A stretch of DNA of 64,000 nucleotides, taken from Hofstenia miamia. Taxonomy: Eukaryota > Xenacoelomorpha > Acoela. This document shows positions 45,301 to 54,434 of the stretch, one piece after another. A program made the position numbers and the translations under genes. The DNA is taken from contig SCFE01000083.1 in NCBI GenBank assembly GCA_004352715.1, positions 406,776-470,775 on the forward strand. The letters are read 5' to 3'. The notes beneath the pieces were generated by a model. It was not told where the DNA came from, did not search any database, and saw nothing but the letters and a program-made list of their open reading frames with translations. Positions within the stretch are counted from its first letter, which is position 1. Each line of letters starts with the position of its first letter.

Positions 45301-48300
45301 TTCTCAAATCACGAGGGGAAAGTGTCCTTCTTGAGCCCTTGTCTTTTCTTGACTTCGTGTTACGATTTTTCACGAATGAAGACAACGTTCTTCGATCTCT
45401 TCCAAGCTCCTTAGCCAGGTCTACGAGAGACTTTCTTTCTGAAAGGCCTGCAACAATTCGGTCCTTTTCAGAAGCTGTTAAACGTCCTTTTTTAGGCATT
45501 TCTGAAATCTGCAATAAAGCGTTGGACAGCTAATATCAGCTAAAAATTAAAAAATAGCCATAACTTGATAAATAATGACAGAAATTTCACAAAAATTTAC
45601 AAACTAACATACCTAGGTATCTTCTTCCAGTGACTAAAATTTCACTTTACAGAAGTTTATAATAATCTTACAATTAAGAAAATACTGATCTGCAATAAAG
45701 CGATGGACACAGTTTATGCGTTGAAAACCATACAGTACCCCAATCCATACGAATATAATCACAGATAGGTTTCAATAGCGTTCGATATTCTGGTAATAGA
45801 ATAAATGCTAGCAGAGCTAGAAGTCCTCTGGAACACCAACGAGCATTGGACAAATTTGAAAGAGACTTGAATTCAATATAAGGAAAAATTTGTTCCGAAT
45901 AATACTTATAAATTTTCCAGATATCATAAAAGTATTGCATATCATCTCATCATTTAATTTTTTCCTTCTTCACTTTGACATCACCCTGTTGAAATTGTTT
46001 AATAAGATCCTCATATTTGGAAATTCATTTATCTGAAAATTCATGAAATATCTGGAGATGTTGGTTTTCCAGGTAGAATTTCATTCATGTATTGTTGCAA
46101 TACATTGTCAAGAATGTAATGCTGACAACCAATATATTGTGATGCCTCATAATTCTTCTCTTTAACATATTTTACAATTTTAAAACAACACCATTTCTCT
46201 TTGCAGTGTTTACTGCTCTAGTATCAGTGATAATTACTTTTATTGATTGCCATAAATCACACTCACCAATAATATCACAAAGACCCTTGAAAATTGTTTC
46301 AGCCTTGCCATCCTGAACTTTGAGTACAACCAGTCGTTTTTCTTCTGTGGCATTCTTCAAAATTACTACTTGGTATTCCTTTTTTATCCAATTTTACCGA
46401 TTTGGAAAGAGAAGGCCAAAAATTAAAACACCAAAAATTAAAATCCCAAAGAAATATAATGCCAAAAATTTAAATACCAAATAACGAAAATACCAAAGAA
46501 ATAAATGTTCATAAACAGATAGAAATAAAATGCATTAGAATTAAAATACCAAACAGTGAAAATACCAAAGAATTAAAATACCAAGCAGTGAAAATGCCAA
46601 AATATTTATTGTTCTTAGCAGTGCTTGACAATAGTGAAATAAGCACCCACGTATTGTTATATGGGGAAAATAGTTTTAATATAATTGAGCATTGCCATTT
46701 CAAAATCAGTTAAAAACATTTTGCATTGAAAAGTAAAACCAAAGTCAGATGCATATTGTTTAAGTTAACGTAGAAAATATAAATAAGATTCCTCTGATTT
46801 GGAAGTCGTGAGAAAAATTACACCAGGAAGCATTTTTCTGCAATAAAAATAATTGATTGTATGTAACTGTGTATATATATTGGGAACATACTTGAACTTT
46901 CCATCACCTTGTAATAAATTAGCCTCACAAAGCATCTTTAAAGAATTTTGAGATGAAAAAATTATCATTGAATTTTCATCAAAAACAAACTAATGTTTTT
47001 TGTAGATTTCAGGAACAATCAGTTCTGCAGGATTATTGGGTATTATTCCAAGAATAGATTTTCGGTTAACAGTGTTGAGGGAGTTTTTAATAGATTGTTC
47101 GGAAGGGAGAAAACCACTAACGTTCTGAAGTGAGGACAACTGCATCGCGATATACAGCTCCAGAAGATAGTGATGGAGATTCTTTTATTTTCTCTGCCAT
47201 GGCACGCCTTACTTTTCGAGCAATAATATTTTCGTCAGTGCTTTCATGACTATGACTCCCTGACTCTGAAACATAATTGTGTTAATCGTAGTTGTAATCG
47301 TCCATTTGCAACATTTTTTTCGCACTTGCCAATATTTACGATTGCTGGTGACGCTCTTTAACCAATAGAAGTAATTGTCCTTTAGAATCTTTAGATTCCC
47401 TTTATGCTTTTATCAAATTCCATTAAAATTCTAAAAAAATTCGAATTAAGGATACATTAAATCACAGTAGAATTAACTTAAATAAAGACCGTGTTAAAAA
47501 TTATGTTTATATTTTGAACTAGGTTCTCGAAAATTAAAGATCTCCTTTCCTCACAATTATTATGCAAATTAAAAAGAAGAGCGCCGCACAAAGCTCGCAA
47601 AACACTTGGACAAATATACACAGATATAAGGTAAAAACGATGAGAAATACAACACTTAAAAAATAATCGATATAGAATGATAATATATCATAATTAACGA
47701 AATTCCTAGCTTTTAAAACAATTCATAAAAAAATAAATATATTTTACTATAAAAGTATATTTATGCAAATCAATATTTTTTGATTAAATAGTACTCTTTG
47801 TACATAATAAATATATATCGCGCTCTATGTAGTTTGATTAAAATGCAAAGGTCAATAAATAATTTGAAATTACACCCTCACGTACCTTGTTACTGTTTAG
47901 CACAACGAAATTCTATAAACCACACTCTGTTTGGAGTGCCACATTTGAATTTGATTGCCTTAATTTGGTATTTTAATTCTTTGGGATTTTTTACTTTTGG
48001 TATTTTAATTTTTTAGGATTTTCACTTTTGGTAATTTAATTCTTTGCGATTTTCAATTTTGACATTAAACTTATTTAGGATTTTATTTAGCTTTGGCATT
48101 ATATTTCATTGGGATTTTATTTTTTGGTGTTTTATTTGTTTGCTCTTTTATGTCATAAATATTTGGTTATTTCTTTCTATGGCATTTTAATGTTTGGGAT
48201 TTAATGTAATTACCTTTTTTACCATCAAAATGTAGACACCATTATTTATTCTTCAATATTAAGATTATTTTCAAATGATGAAAAAAAGTGTTTCTAGATG

Positions 48301-48392
48301 TCTTTGATTTCTCAAAATGAGTAATATTTTTACCCCAAACTTTAGCACTTTTTCACTTATGTCTACCTCTTTTAAATGACAGGCTCTAAAAA

Positions 48393-48463
<71 letters not shown>

Positions 48464-51400
48464 AAATAAACAGAAAACATTTGTGTTTTCATTCAATAAA
48501 TAATAAAATTATAACTCTTCTAGAAGAGCTATATCGTATTAAAATTAAGGNNNNNNTATATATATATATATAAATAAACAGAAAATATTTGTGTTTTCAT
48601 TCAATAAATAATAAAATTATAACTCTTCTAGAAGAGCTATATCGTATTAAAATTAAGGTGTCATTTTATTGAGGTCATTTTTTCTACAATAAAATAATGA
48701 AAATACATTACTTTCTGAAAATATGAGTAGTAATTTGTTATTTAAATCAAATTACATCAACATTGTGGTAGAGATATAATTGCTTGTATGAAGTGATCAT
48801 AAGAGATTTATATTACATTGGTTTACAAATTCATGAAGATCATACACGACGAAAGTATAAGGAATGCCGATTCAATAAATAAGTAATATATGACAAAAGG
48901 TTTTGATAACACGAGACCTCTAAATGTTATCCGATAACGTTTAAATTTCACAGAAAATGGTTTCTTATTTAAGAGAATGAAAATACCAAATCATGTGATA
49001 AAATTGCTAGAAAAAAAATTTCCCATTTATTAGTATGAGCCACCCTAATGTATATTATACATATATAGTATATGTATTTAAAATTATATATTAAGAATTG
49101 GGGGATATTTTTGAAAGTGCTGACTAAGTAAATGATACTAAATTGATTTTTAACCTAAACTCGTTTCCCAATAATATGTCGATATAAAAATTCTCAAAAA
49201 ATTTAAAAGTGTACAGTCTACTGTTCATATATGCTTTGAGCAAACATTCCCAGAACATACATATAAATAAAATATTTTAATATAATTTTATTATCCAAAT
49301 GAGCAAATAAATCTGATCTTGGATTCTACGCATTTTTAGTAATGAAATATGTCTATGCTAACCTCCAAATATAATAACTGCAATAAATGTTGCTTTAAAA
49401 CAAAACGTGACATATTGTAGCAAAATGCAACAAACAATCAAAGATCCTGAATTGACCATATAGAATTTTGGTTGCCCTACTCATGAACTAATAATTGTAT
49501 CCAAAAGTCAAAAACATCATCAGATAGAGGAATTCTTTTCATCTTGCCTGTCGAAATCCTGCAGCACCACAACCTCTAATTGATGCAAACTTTGGTGCTA
49601 GTATCTCATTATTTTAACATTATGTATGGAGATACTTTTTAAATGTTTTTTAAAAAAATCAAGTTTTTGTTGAAAAATAGAGAGCACGTTCACCCATAGA
49701 TATATCAATATCCGAAAACATTTCAAGTTTCTTAATAGGCTAGGCAAAATTGTATTCTCAAAAATGTAGGCAAAATGGATTGTCATTTTTAAATGATCTA
49801 GGGCGTTTAAAATTAATGCATTAATCAAATTTTAACATGTTTAGGTGTAAAGAATTTTTTTGACGTTTTTTAAACTGTTAGAGTTGCCGTTGTAGGAATT
49901 TATAAGACTGATTTTCATCTCACGACATCAAGTGTTGAACTCTTCTTGTTCGATCCTTCAAAAATCATTTTAAAGTTTGCATTTTAACCTTCAGAGTAAT
50001 TTCCAAAAATGCCAAAATTGTATGCCTAAGTTGTTTCTCAATATTTGAATAATCAGATATATTTCTTGTACAGGGTCATTATGAAGTAGTGACTACAAAG
50101 CAATGTGTGATAATTGTATTTTACGAAAGGTTAAAAGCAATACATTCATAAATTTAAAATGCCAAAACATTAACATTTTAGTAAAATGCAACATGTGGAG
50201 AAGATGATTTCCGTTGTTTTGCATACACCGAGCCAACCAGTCTTCGAAGGCTGAAAAAAGCTTCAACTCAGCTTCATCCGTGGCCTGAGTTTAAGGATTC
50301 CAAGGTTGCCGGCGTATGAGGAGAAATCTGTTCTTTCAATTTACAATATAGATTTAAGTACAATGTGGAGATGTGTCCGGACTGACAGCAGGCCAAGAAT
50401 ATTCAATACGTCGACTAATAATGCGATTACCAAAAACTTGTCTTAAAAGTGGCATCATCCACAATTTGGGTAATCTTTGCGTTGTCTGGTGACTTTGCAT
50501 GAGAAATGCAACAAAATAGTTAAAGCCTTTTCCGGTTTGCAAAGTAATCCAGCTAAAACGTTCACATACTTCTGTCCTTTGACTTCAGTTTCATCAACAA
50601 CGAAAAATATTTCTTTATTGAACAATCGTTGTTTCAAGTCGCAGATTCTTTCTCTGCCAATTTCTTTATTAACTTCTTGACAGTATTTTCAGATGGTAGA
50701 GGCGAATACATAGATGCAAAAAGACGCTTTAGATGCTCATTGTTGAGCATTTAACGACATTTTTCCACAAACGACAGAGTTGGGAACACAATCACCATTT
50801 GTCTTGGAAATAGATGCTGGCTGACTGTTCTTGGAGAAGATTTCAACGCTTATCTCAATTTTTGTGGCTTTAAAAAAACGCTTTTTTATGTTTTACAATT
50901 TTATCGAACAGCTTGCAATATAAGAGTGTTTCGGGCGTTCCTGTAAATTCGTTCGGAAACTTTTTAATATGACCAGCAACTTTATCCGATTTAGACGATG
51001 TGGGTTTCGGCATTCTGAAATGAAATACAGGGTGAGTCATAATTTCCCGTGAATTTAAAAATTGAAATAGTAATCAAATATTTACAATGTAGACACTTTA
51101 TTTGTGGATAAAACATGTACATTTATAATGGACACGCAATTAGTCAATATTACATCTCAAATAAGCCGCCGCCATTGTCCACACATTTGGCACATCGTTT
51201 AGGGAAATCGCGAAATGCTCGCCGAAACATATCCAAAGGAATTGCGGCTAGTTCAGTTTTTACACGATCTTCCAGCTCTCTGATAGTTCCAAATATTTCT
51301 CCCGGGGTGTACACTTTTTGTCGAAGGTAAGACCACAGCCAATAGTCACAAACTGTTAGGTCGGGGGACCTAGCCGGCCATTCAATGGGGCCTCTTCGAC

Positions 51401-53152
51401 CAATCCATTGATTGGGTAATTCATCGTTCAAGATTTGTCTAGCATTCAAGGAGTAATGGGGAGGAGCTCCGGCTTGTTGGAAGAGTATTTGTCGTTTACC
51501 TTTGAAGTCATCCGCATCGCACAAAAACTGGGAATAGATTGGTTTATAGGGGTGCATTTCTCTTTTGGTACTTGGTTTGAACAAGTACACGTTTAAAGGC
51601 GTTTTAAACAACAATTCCAGTACATTTACCAATTTATTACTTTTTGGCTTTATAACACTTTAACTAATCCTATCCTACACATTGTTTTATATTTTTTCTA
51701 AGTTTTGAACAAAAACAAATCAATGGAAACGTTTTGACTTTTTTCACAAAATTTGCCCTAATTATGATACATGTTTTGTAATCACTTTATATTGACCCTG
51801 TACTTTGAAATATTTAGATAAACTTACTCGAAAGACAGCTAAGTTTATCCACCCAAGCGTTCTATCAAAGGAATGCGGTCAACTTTAAGCTTATCATTAA
51901 ATCATCTGATATAAATCAATTAGTGTTGCAAAAGCACTAATAGTGAAAATTAATGAATTTCCATTGGTCGCGAACTTGTTATATTGATTTAGACATCCAT
52001 TTCTGATATCCAGCACTTGTAAACGATTTAAAGGCATTGAAGAGTTTTGCACAAACTTTATATTTTAGGATCTATTTGGTGTGCTTCATTCCTATCGGGA
52101 TCTTCTGTTTTTCAATCGTTCGCTGGAGAACGCTTCGTCAATTCGTCTTTCATACTGTCTCCACATTTTAAATCATGTAATGAAAACCCGAGCTAGGGTT
52201 TTATTAAACTCTGAAAGATGTCTCACTCTTACCCGACCATCTGTTTTAATTCTTCTTCCACAAAAAAGTGCTGCACTTCAGGTCATTTCCACTCTCATCC
52301 AGCTTATGGAAGGAGACAATGTCGATTTAGAGGTTTGCATTTTTAATTAGTTAAATAAAGAAATTCATCGATTATAATATTGGTGGTCTAATTGTTTTAC
52401 TTTTGCGGATACATGGCATTACTTTTACATAAACGTAGTATAATGATAATTTTTGTAGCTGTCTTATAGCTACAAAGTATGAATTGACCCCGAAAGGGCA
52501 AAATTACGTCAAACTTCAGCAATTAATGTTTAGCTAAACATTGAAAAATATTTAATGCAAGATAAAAAATAATTCTGATTTTTAAGACTGGGGTACACTG
52601 AAGTTGCTTAGTGCACTGGAATACTTCCGTCAGATGACTATATTGCTCTTCAGACAGCTCTAGTTTCAGATTCAACAATATAATAAAATTGAGTGTCTTG
52701 AGAAGGCTCTTCACAAAAAATAGGTTAAAATTTGAAACACTATGTTCTTATGTGTGTGTGAGTAATTAAGTTTTTCTTCGCAAATTTGTTTTTAAAAATA
52801 AAAATATTTGATCAAATTTCTTAATTTTTCGTCACTTATCAGCCCCGAAAATAATTTTACAAAATTCGAATTTTGTCCCGCTCTACTTATGGTTGTGTGT
52901 ATTTTTTACACTTTCACTTAGCAGTTTAGGTAGCACACAAAAAACGTTTTTTCAATGAGTATGGTATTGATGAGGATGTTAAGCCAATCAGTGAAAAACG
53001 CCCGGCTGATTTTCGTGCTCTTTTTAATGGAAATAACGATGATCACTTCCGTATGGGTATAAAAGTTCTCCCTCGCAAAATAAAGCTATACAACAAAATT
53101 TCTCTTTGTGACATTATCGTGTGCAGCCCTCTTGCTTTGCATGCTTTGATAG
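42270..53152 (+). CDS. UTP25: UTP25 (digestive organ expansion factor) homologue, partial gene
   Basis: Four exons with canonical splice sites and compatible phases: 42270-42364, 42691-42876, 52069-52332 and 52930-53152. The last two carry the family's strongest blocks: LHSYRDLLFF, IRLSYCLHILNHVMKTRARV, LTRPSVLILLP, AHKKRFFNEYG, FNGNNDDHFRMGIK and IIVCSPLALHALIG. Utp25 is a nucleolar component of the small-subunit processome needed for 18S rRNA maturation; it has a helicase-like fold without conserved ATPase motifs. The N-terminal acidic exons (before 42270) and the C-terminal half (after residue block HALIG) were not found; the latter may lie beyond the window. The 9.2-kb second visible intron is full of transposons. 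No stop or frameshift interrupts the exons, so the gene looks functional. Confidence 0.88.
42691..42876 (+). CDS. UTP25: UTP25 exon (linker region)
   Basis: Acceptor TCGTTTTAG, donor GTAAGG, 62 codons in phase 0. FGKLNFIAPIDGSKIASLND matches the FxKLxxFxxPxDxxxLxL type linker just before the conserved core of UTP25, and the exon ends NPLFK directly before the LHSYRD block. Confidence 0.8.
44302..45499 (-). CDS. Tc1-like transposase, centre hidden by N
   Basis: The N-terminal 78 or so codons (45499-45266) start MPKKGRLTASEKDRIVAGLS and carry a helix-turn-helix region (LAKELGRDRRTL) for binding the inverted repeats. The C-terminal 91 codons (44576-44302) are open: MHDNAPSHAAKAT with the second catalytic Asp, WPPCSPDLNPIEQLW with the final Glu, and a normal end at VDNRL. 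The 689 N between them cannot be read. If that length were exact, the protein would be about 400 aa, longer than the usual 340, so the N count is probably an estimate. It cuts and pastes the element at TA sites. Confidence 0.85.
44577..45265. other. assembly gap (689 N)
   Basis: Unknown sequence inside the Tc1 transposase gene. Any reading frame drawn through it is artificial. Confidence 0.99.
45717..46377 (-). pseudogene. hAT-like transposase, downstream part
   Basis: Reading leftward from the MULE: EYQVVILKNATEEKRLVVLK and IKVIITDTRAVNTAKRNGVV (DT..NT block, second acidic site), then ASQYIGCQHYILDNVL (CxxH block) and LSNARWCSRGLLALLAFI. Block order parallels the hAT-like gene at 30.5-32.6 kb, but it is a different family. 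Several frameshifts and stops are present. Its upstream end lies across the MULE at 48222-48380, where HFDGKK is read. Confidence 0.6.
46387..48212 (-). mobile_element. MULE (Mutator-like) element with 9-bp target duplication
   Basis: Flanked by perfect 9-bp repeats CCTTTTTTA (46378-46386 and 48213-48221), the duplication size of Mutator-like elements. Ends are inverted and made of degenerate units such as AAAATACCAAAGAATTAAA (left, to about 46600) and the complement TTTAATTCTTTGGGATTTTT (right, from about 47960). The body carries a partial MULE transposase. It disrupts the hAT-like gene read on both sides. Confidence 0.85.
46765..47270 (-). pseudogene. MULE transposase N-terminal half
   Basis: Reading leftward: LSSLQNVSGFLPSEQSIKNS, SLNTVNRKSILGIIPNNP, then MIIFSSQNSLKMLCEANLLQ and GDGKFKYVPNIYTQLHTI, the first catalytic Asp context of MULE transposases (W..DGTFK..P..F.QLYTI). 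The open piece ends after SYLYFLR at 46765; the rest of the DDE core and the zinc finger are missing. A stop near 46980 also breaks it. It would have driven transposition of the surrounding element. Confidence 0.75.
48222..48380 (-). pseudogene. hAT-like transposase, upstream part
   Basis: Minus-strand sequence adjoining the MULE right target copy reads HFDGKK, which continues on the other side of the MULE as KKEYQVVILKN after a one-base shift. Upstream, KSAKVWGKNITHFEKSKTSR is in a neighbouring frame. This is the other half of the gene at 45717-46377. Confidence 0.5.
48398..48459. repeat. (TA)n microsatellite
   Basis: About 30 TA units with one interruption. The run resumes after the 6-N gap at 48551-48556. 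Confidence 0.9.
48463..48658. repeat. 88-bp duplication around a 6-N gap
   Basis: 48463-48550 and 48571-48658 differ by one base and are separated by NNNNNN and a TA run. A false duplication at an unresolved microsatellite is likely. Confidence 0.85.
48660..50200. other. AT-rich intronic sequence, no gene seen
   Basis: No exon, RNA or transposase was recognised within this part of the UTP25 intron. Confidence 0.55.
50204..50450 (-). pseudogene. mariner-type transposase C-terminal fragment
   Basis: Reading leftward, RIEYSWPAVSPDTSPHCT fits the W-P-x-x-S-P-D-L-x-P block of mariner transposases, followed out of frame by ISPHTPATLESLN. It is joined directly to a hAT fragment at 50455, so the two come from different elements. 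Confidence 0.5.
50455..51014 (-). pseudogene. hAT transposase N-terminal fragment
   Basis: Starts at about 51014 with MPKPTSSKSDKVAGHIKKFP, then TPETLLYCKLFDKIVKHKK, a decayed BED-type finger. After frameshifts, NEHLKRLFASMYSPLPSENT and IFFVVDETEVKGQKYVNVLA carry the first acidic block of the hAT core (VDET). The rest of the core is absent. Confidence 0.55.
51028..51800 (-). mobile_element. mariner-type element, internally deleted
   Basis: TA flanks (51026-51027, 51801-51802) and ends CAGGGTGAGTCATAAT and CAGGGTCAATATAAAG. At 773 bp only the C-terminal transposase third remains. It lies immediately upstream of the start of the hAT fragment at 51014. Confidence 0.8.
51150..51632 (-). pseudogene. 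mariner-type transposase C-terminal part
   Basis: An open stretch with ILFQQAGAPPHYSLNARQIL (second catalytic site; the family has QDGAPxH, here Ala replaces Asp), WIGRRGPIEWPARSPDLT and CDYWLWSYLRQKVYTP (third acidic residue as Asp in the CDYWLW context). It ends CAKCVDNGGGLFEM like full-length members. The loss of the second Asp and the missing N-terminus make it inactive. Confidence 0.8.
52069..52332 (+). CDS. UTP25: UTP25 exon (core region 1)
   Basis: Acceptor TATTTTAG, 88 codons in phase 0, donor GTTTGC. Carries LHSYRDLLFF, SYCLHILNHVMKTRARVLL and LTRPSVLILLPQKSAALQVI, the first half of the conserved helicase-like core. This is the strongest evidence for the gene. Confidence 0.92.
52930..53152 (+). 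CDS. UTP25: UTP25 exon (core region 2)
   Basis: Acceptor AGTTTAG, donor GTATTA, 74 codons plus one base. Carries AHKKRFFNEYGIDEDVKP, RPADFRALFNGNNDDHFRMG and LCDIIVCSPLALHALIG, all characteristic of UTP25. The next exon should begin with the conserved acidic FLSSIExLIxDQ-type block; it was not found before 64000. Confidence 0.92.
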
Positions 53153-53477
53153 GTATTATATCTATCATTTTTGTTTTATTTATGATTTACTTCCTGATAA
53201 TAGGATGTTAAGTATTCATCCATATATTTTCAGGCATTTGTCATTGTTTAAGTCTTAGAATCTAAAGTAATCATTCGATAAAACGAAATATATAGCCCTC
53301 TAGGTGATTAATTTTGTAATGAAAGTGCAAAATATTTTTAGAATTCAGGAATTTGGGGAAGGCAAAACTTGTTCCGTCTTTACACGATTTAATCGGGTCG
53401 ACACGTCGGATGGTTCCGTTTTAAAAATCCAACTAAATCGACCTTTTCAATTTATCAATTGAAATACAAATTTTTAA

Positions 53478-54127
53478 TTGAATTTAAACATAAAATATCT
53501 TAAAAGTATTGTCCCGGAAATTCAATTTACAATGGAATTTCAAAAAGACCATAGACTGAATTTTTTCGATGTTTGCATACACAATTTAAATAGTAAATAT
53601 AAGACAAGTTGGCACATCAAGGAGACAAATTCAGAACTATACATCCCGTATACTTCAAATTGCAACATATCCTGCAAAATCAATACAATTAAGGCCTTAT
53701 TTAATAGAGCAAAAATAATACCTTCAAATTACCAACATCTAACATCTCCAGCTAACAAAATTTTTAGCATTTTAGAAAGTAACGGTTATCCTCACAAATT
53801 CATCAAGAAATTTTCTAATGCATTATTTTCAAATGGTACCACTATGTTTATTTAAAGCTTCCCTATATAGAAAACAAAGTAAAAAATTTAAATAAAAAAA
53901 TTAGAATAATTAATACCAAATTAAAGTGGACGAAGATCATTCCAATATTGACATCATACAAAACGAAAGATGTGTTTCCAAATAAAGATCAAATCCCAAA
54001 ACTTTTAGTTACCTCTTTACTTTCTACATATAAATGTGATGATTGTGTAAAATCAACCGTTGGGGAAACAAAGCGCCATCTGGGTACAAGAATTAAGGAA
54101 CACATTAATGGGCACCTAAAATCCTAA
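53478..54127 (+). pseudogene. Penelope-like element: RT end and GIY-YIG region
   Basis: The first 125 codons (53478-53855) match the RT thumb/linker of Penelope-like elements: IQFTMEFQKDHRLNFFDVCI, HIKETNSELYIPYTSN and ILESNGYPHKFIKKF. After a frameshift, SLPYIENKVKNLNKKI and YKCDDCVKSTVGETKRHL plus GTRIKEHINGH give the linker and the GIY-YIG endonuclease, which nicks target DNA. The GIY-YIG core is decayed: the YIG position reads TVG. The 5' RT domains are absent, so this is a dead, truncated copy inside or next to UTP25. Confidence 0.8.
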
Positions 54128-54434
54128 ATTTGTATGCACAAACATCAAATAAATAAACATCAGACTAAGATGAGAACATCATATAAGAGAAGCATTAATA
54201 ATTAAGCAATCAAACAAAGATCAATTATTAAATAAAGAACTAAGCATGATATCATTGAACTTATTTTAAGAGTATGCAATAATAAATTATATAAAGTGTA
54301 GTCTACAGTAAATATATAGTTTTTACCGCATATTTGTACTGATGATGTTTTAAATAAACGAAGCCGGTCTATCCCTTTCATAGCGTCTATGTAAAACATG
54401 AATATATATACATATATATATATATATATAATGA

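Larger units (their letters stand above)
43905..45714 (-). mobile_element. Tc1-like transposon with IR/DR-type ends
   Basis: TA target copies (43903-43904 and 45715-45716) flank inverted repeats of about 210 bp (43905-44115 and about 45505-45714). Each repeat has an outer (TGTCCATCGCTTTATTGCA) and an inner (TGTCCAACGCTTTATTGCA) copy of one site in direct order, the IR/DR arrangement of Tc1 subfamilies with two transposase sites per end. One transposase gene fills the middle. The N run 44577-45265 hides its centre, so intactness cannot be judged. Confidence 0.92.
42877..52068 (+). other. 9.2-kb UTP25 intron filled with transposons
   Basis: Runs from the GTAAGG donor to the TATTTTAG acceptor. 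In order it contains AT-rich DNA (42.9-43.9 kb), a Tc1 element, a hAT-like gene interrupted by a MULE, a (TA)n tract with a 6-N gap, AT-rich DNA, and a hAT/mariner patchwork. All recognised transposase frames here are on the minus strand, antisense to UTP25. Confidence 0.8.

Noticed and set aside
44407-45514. Several long open frames on both strands through the N run
   Set aside because: They exist only because N has no stop codons; only the real N- and C-terminal Tc1 parts are supported.
48271-48492. Ile/Tyr repeat frame
   Set aside because: Translation of the (TA)n microsatellite.
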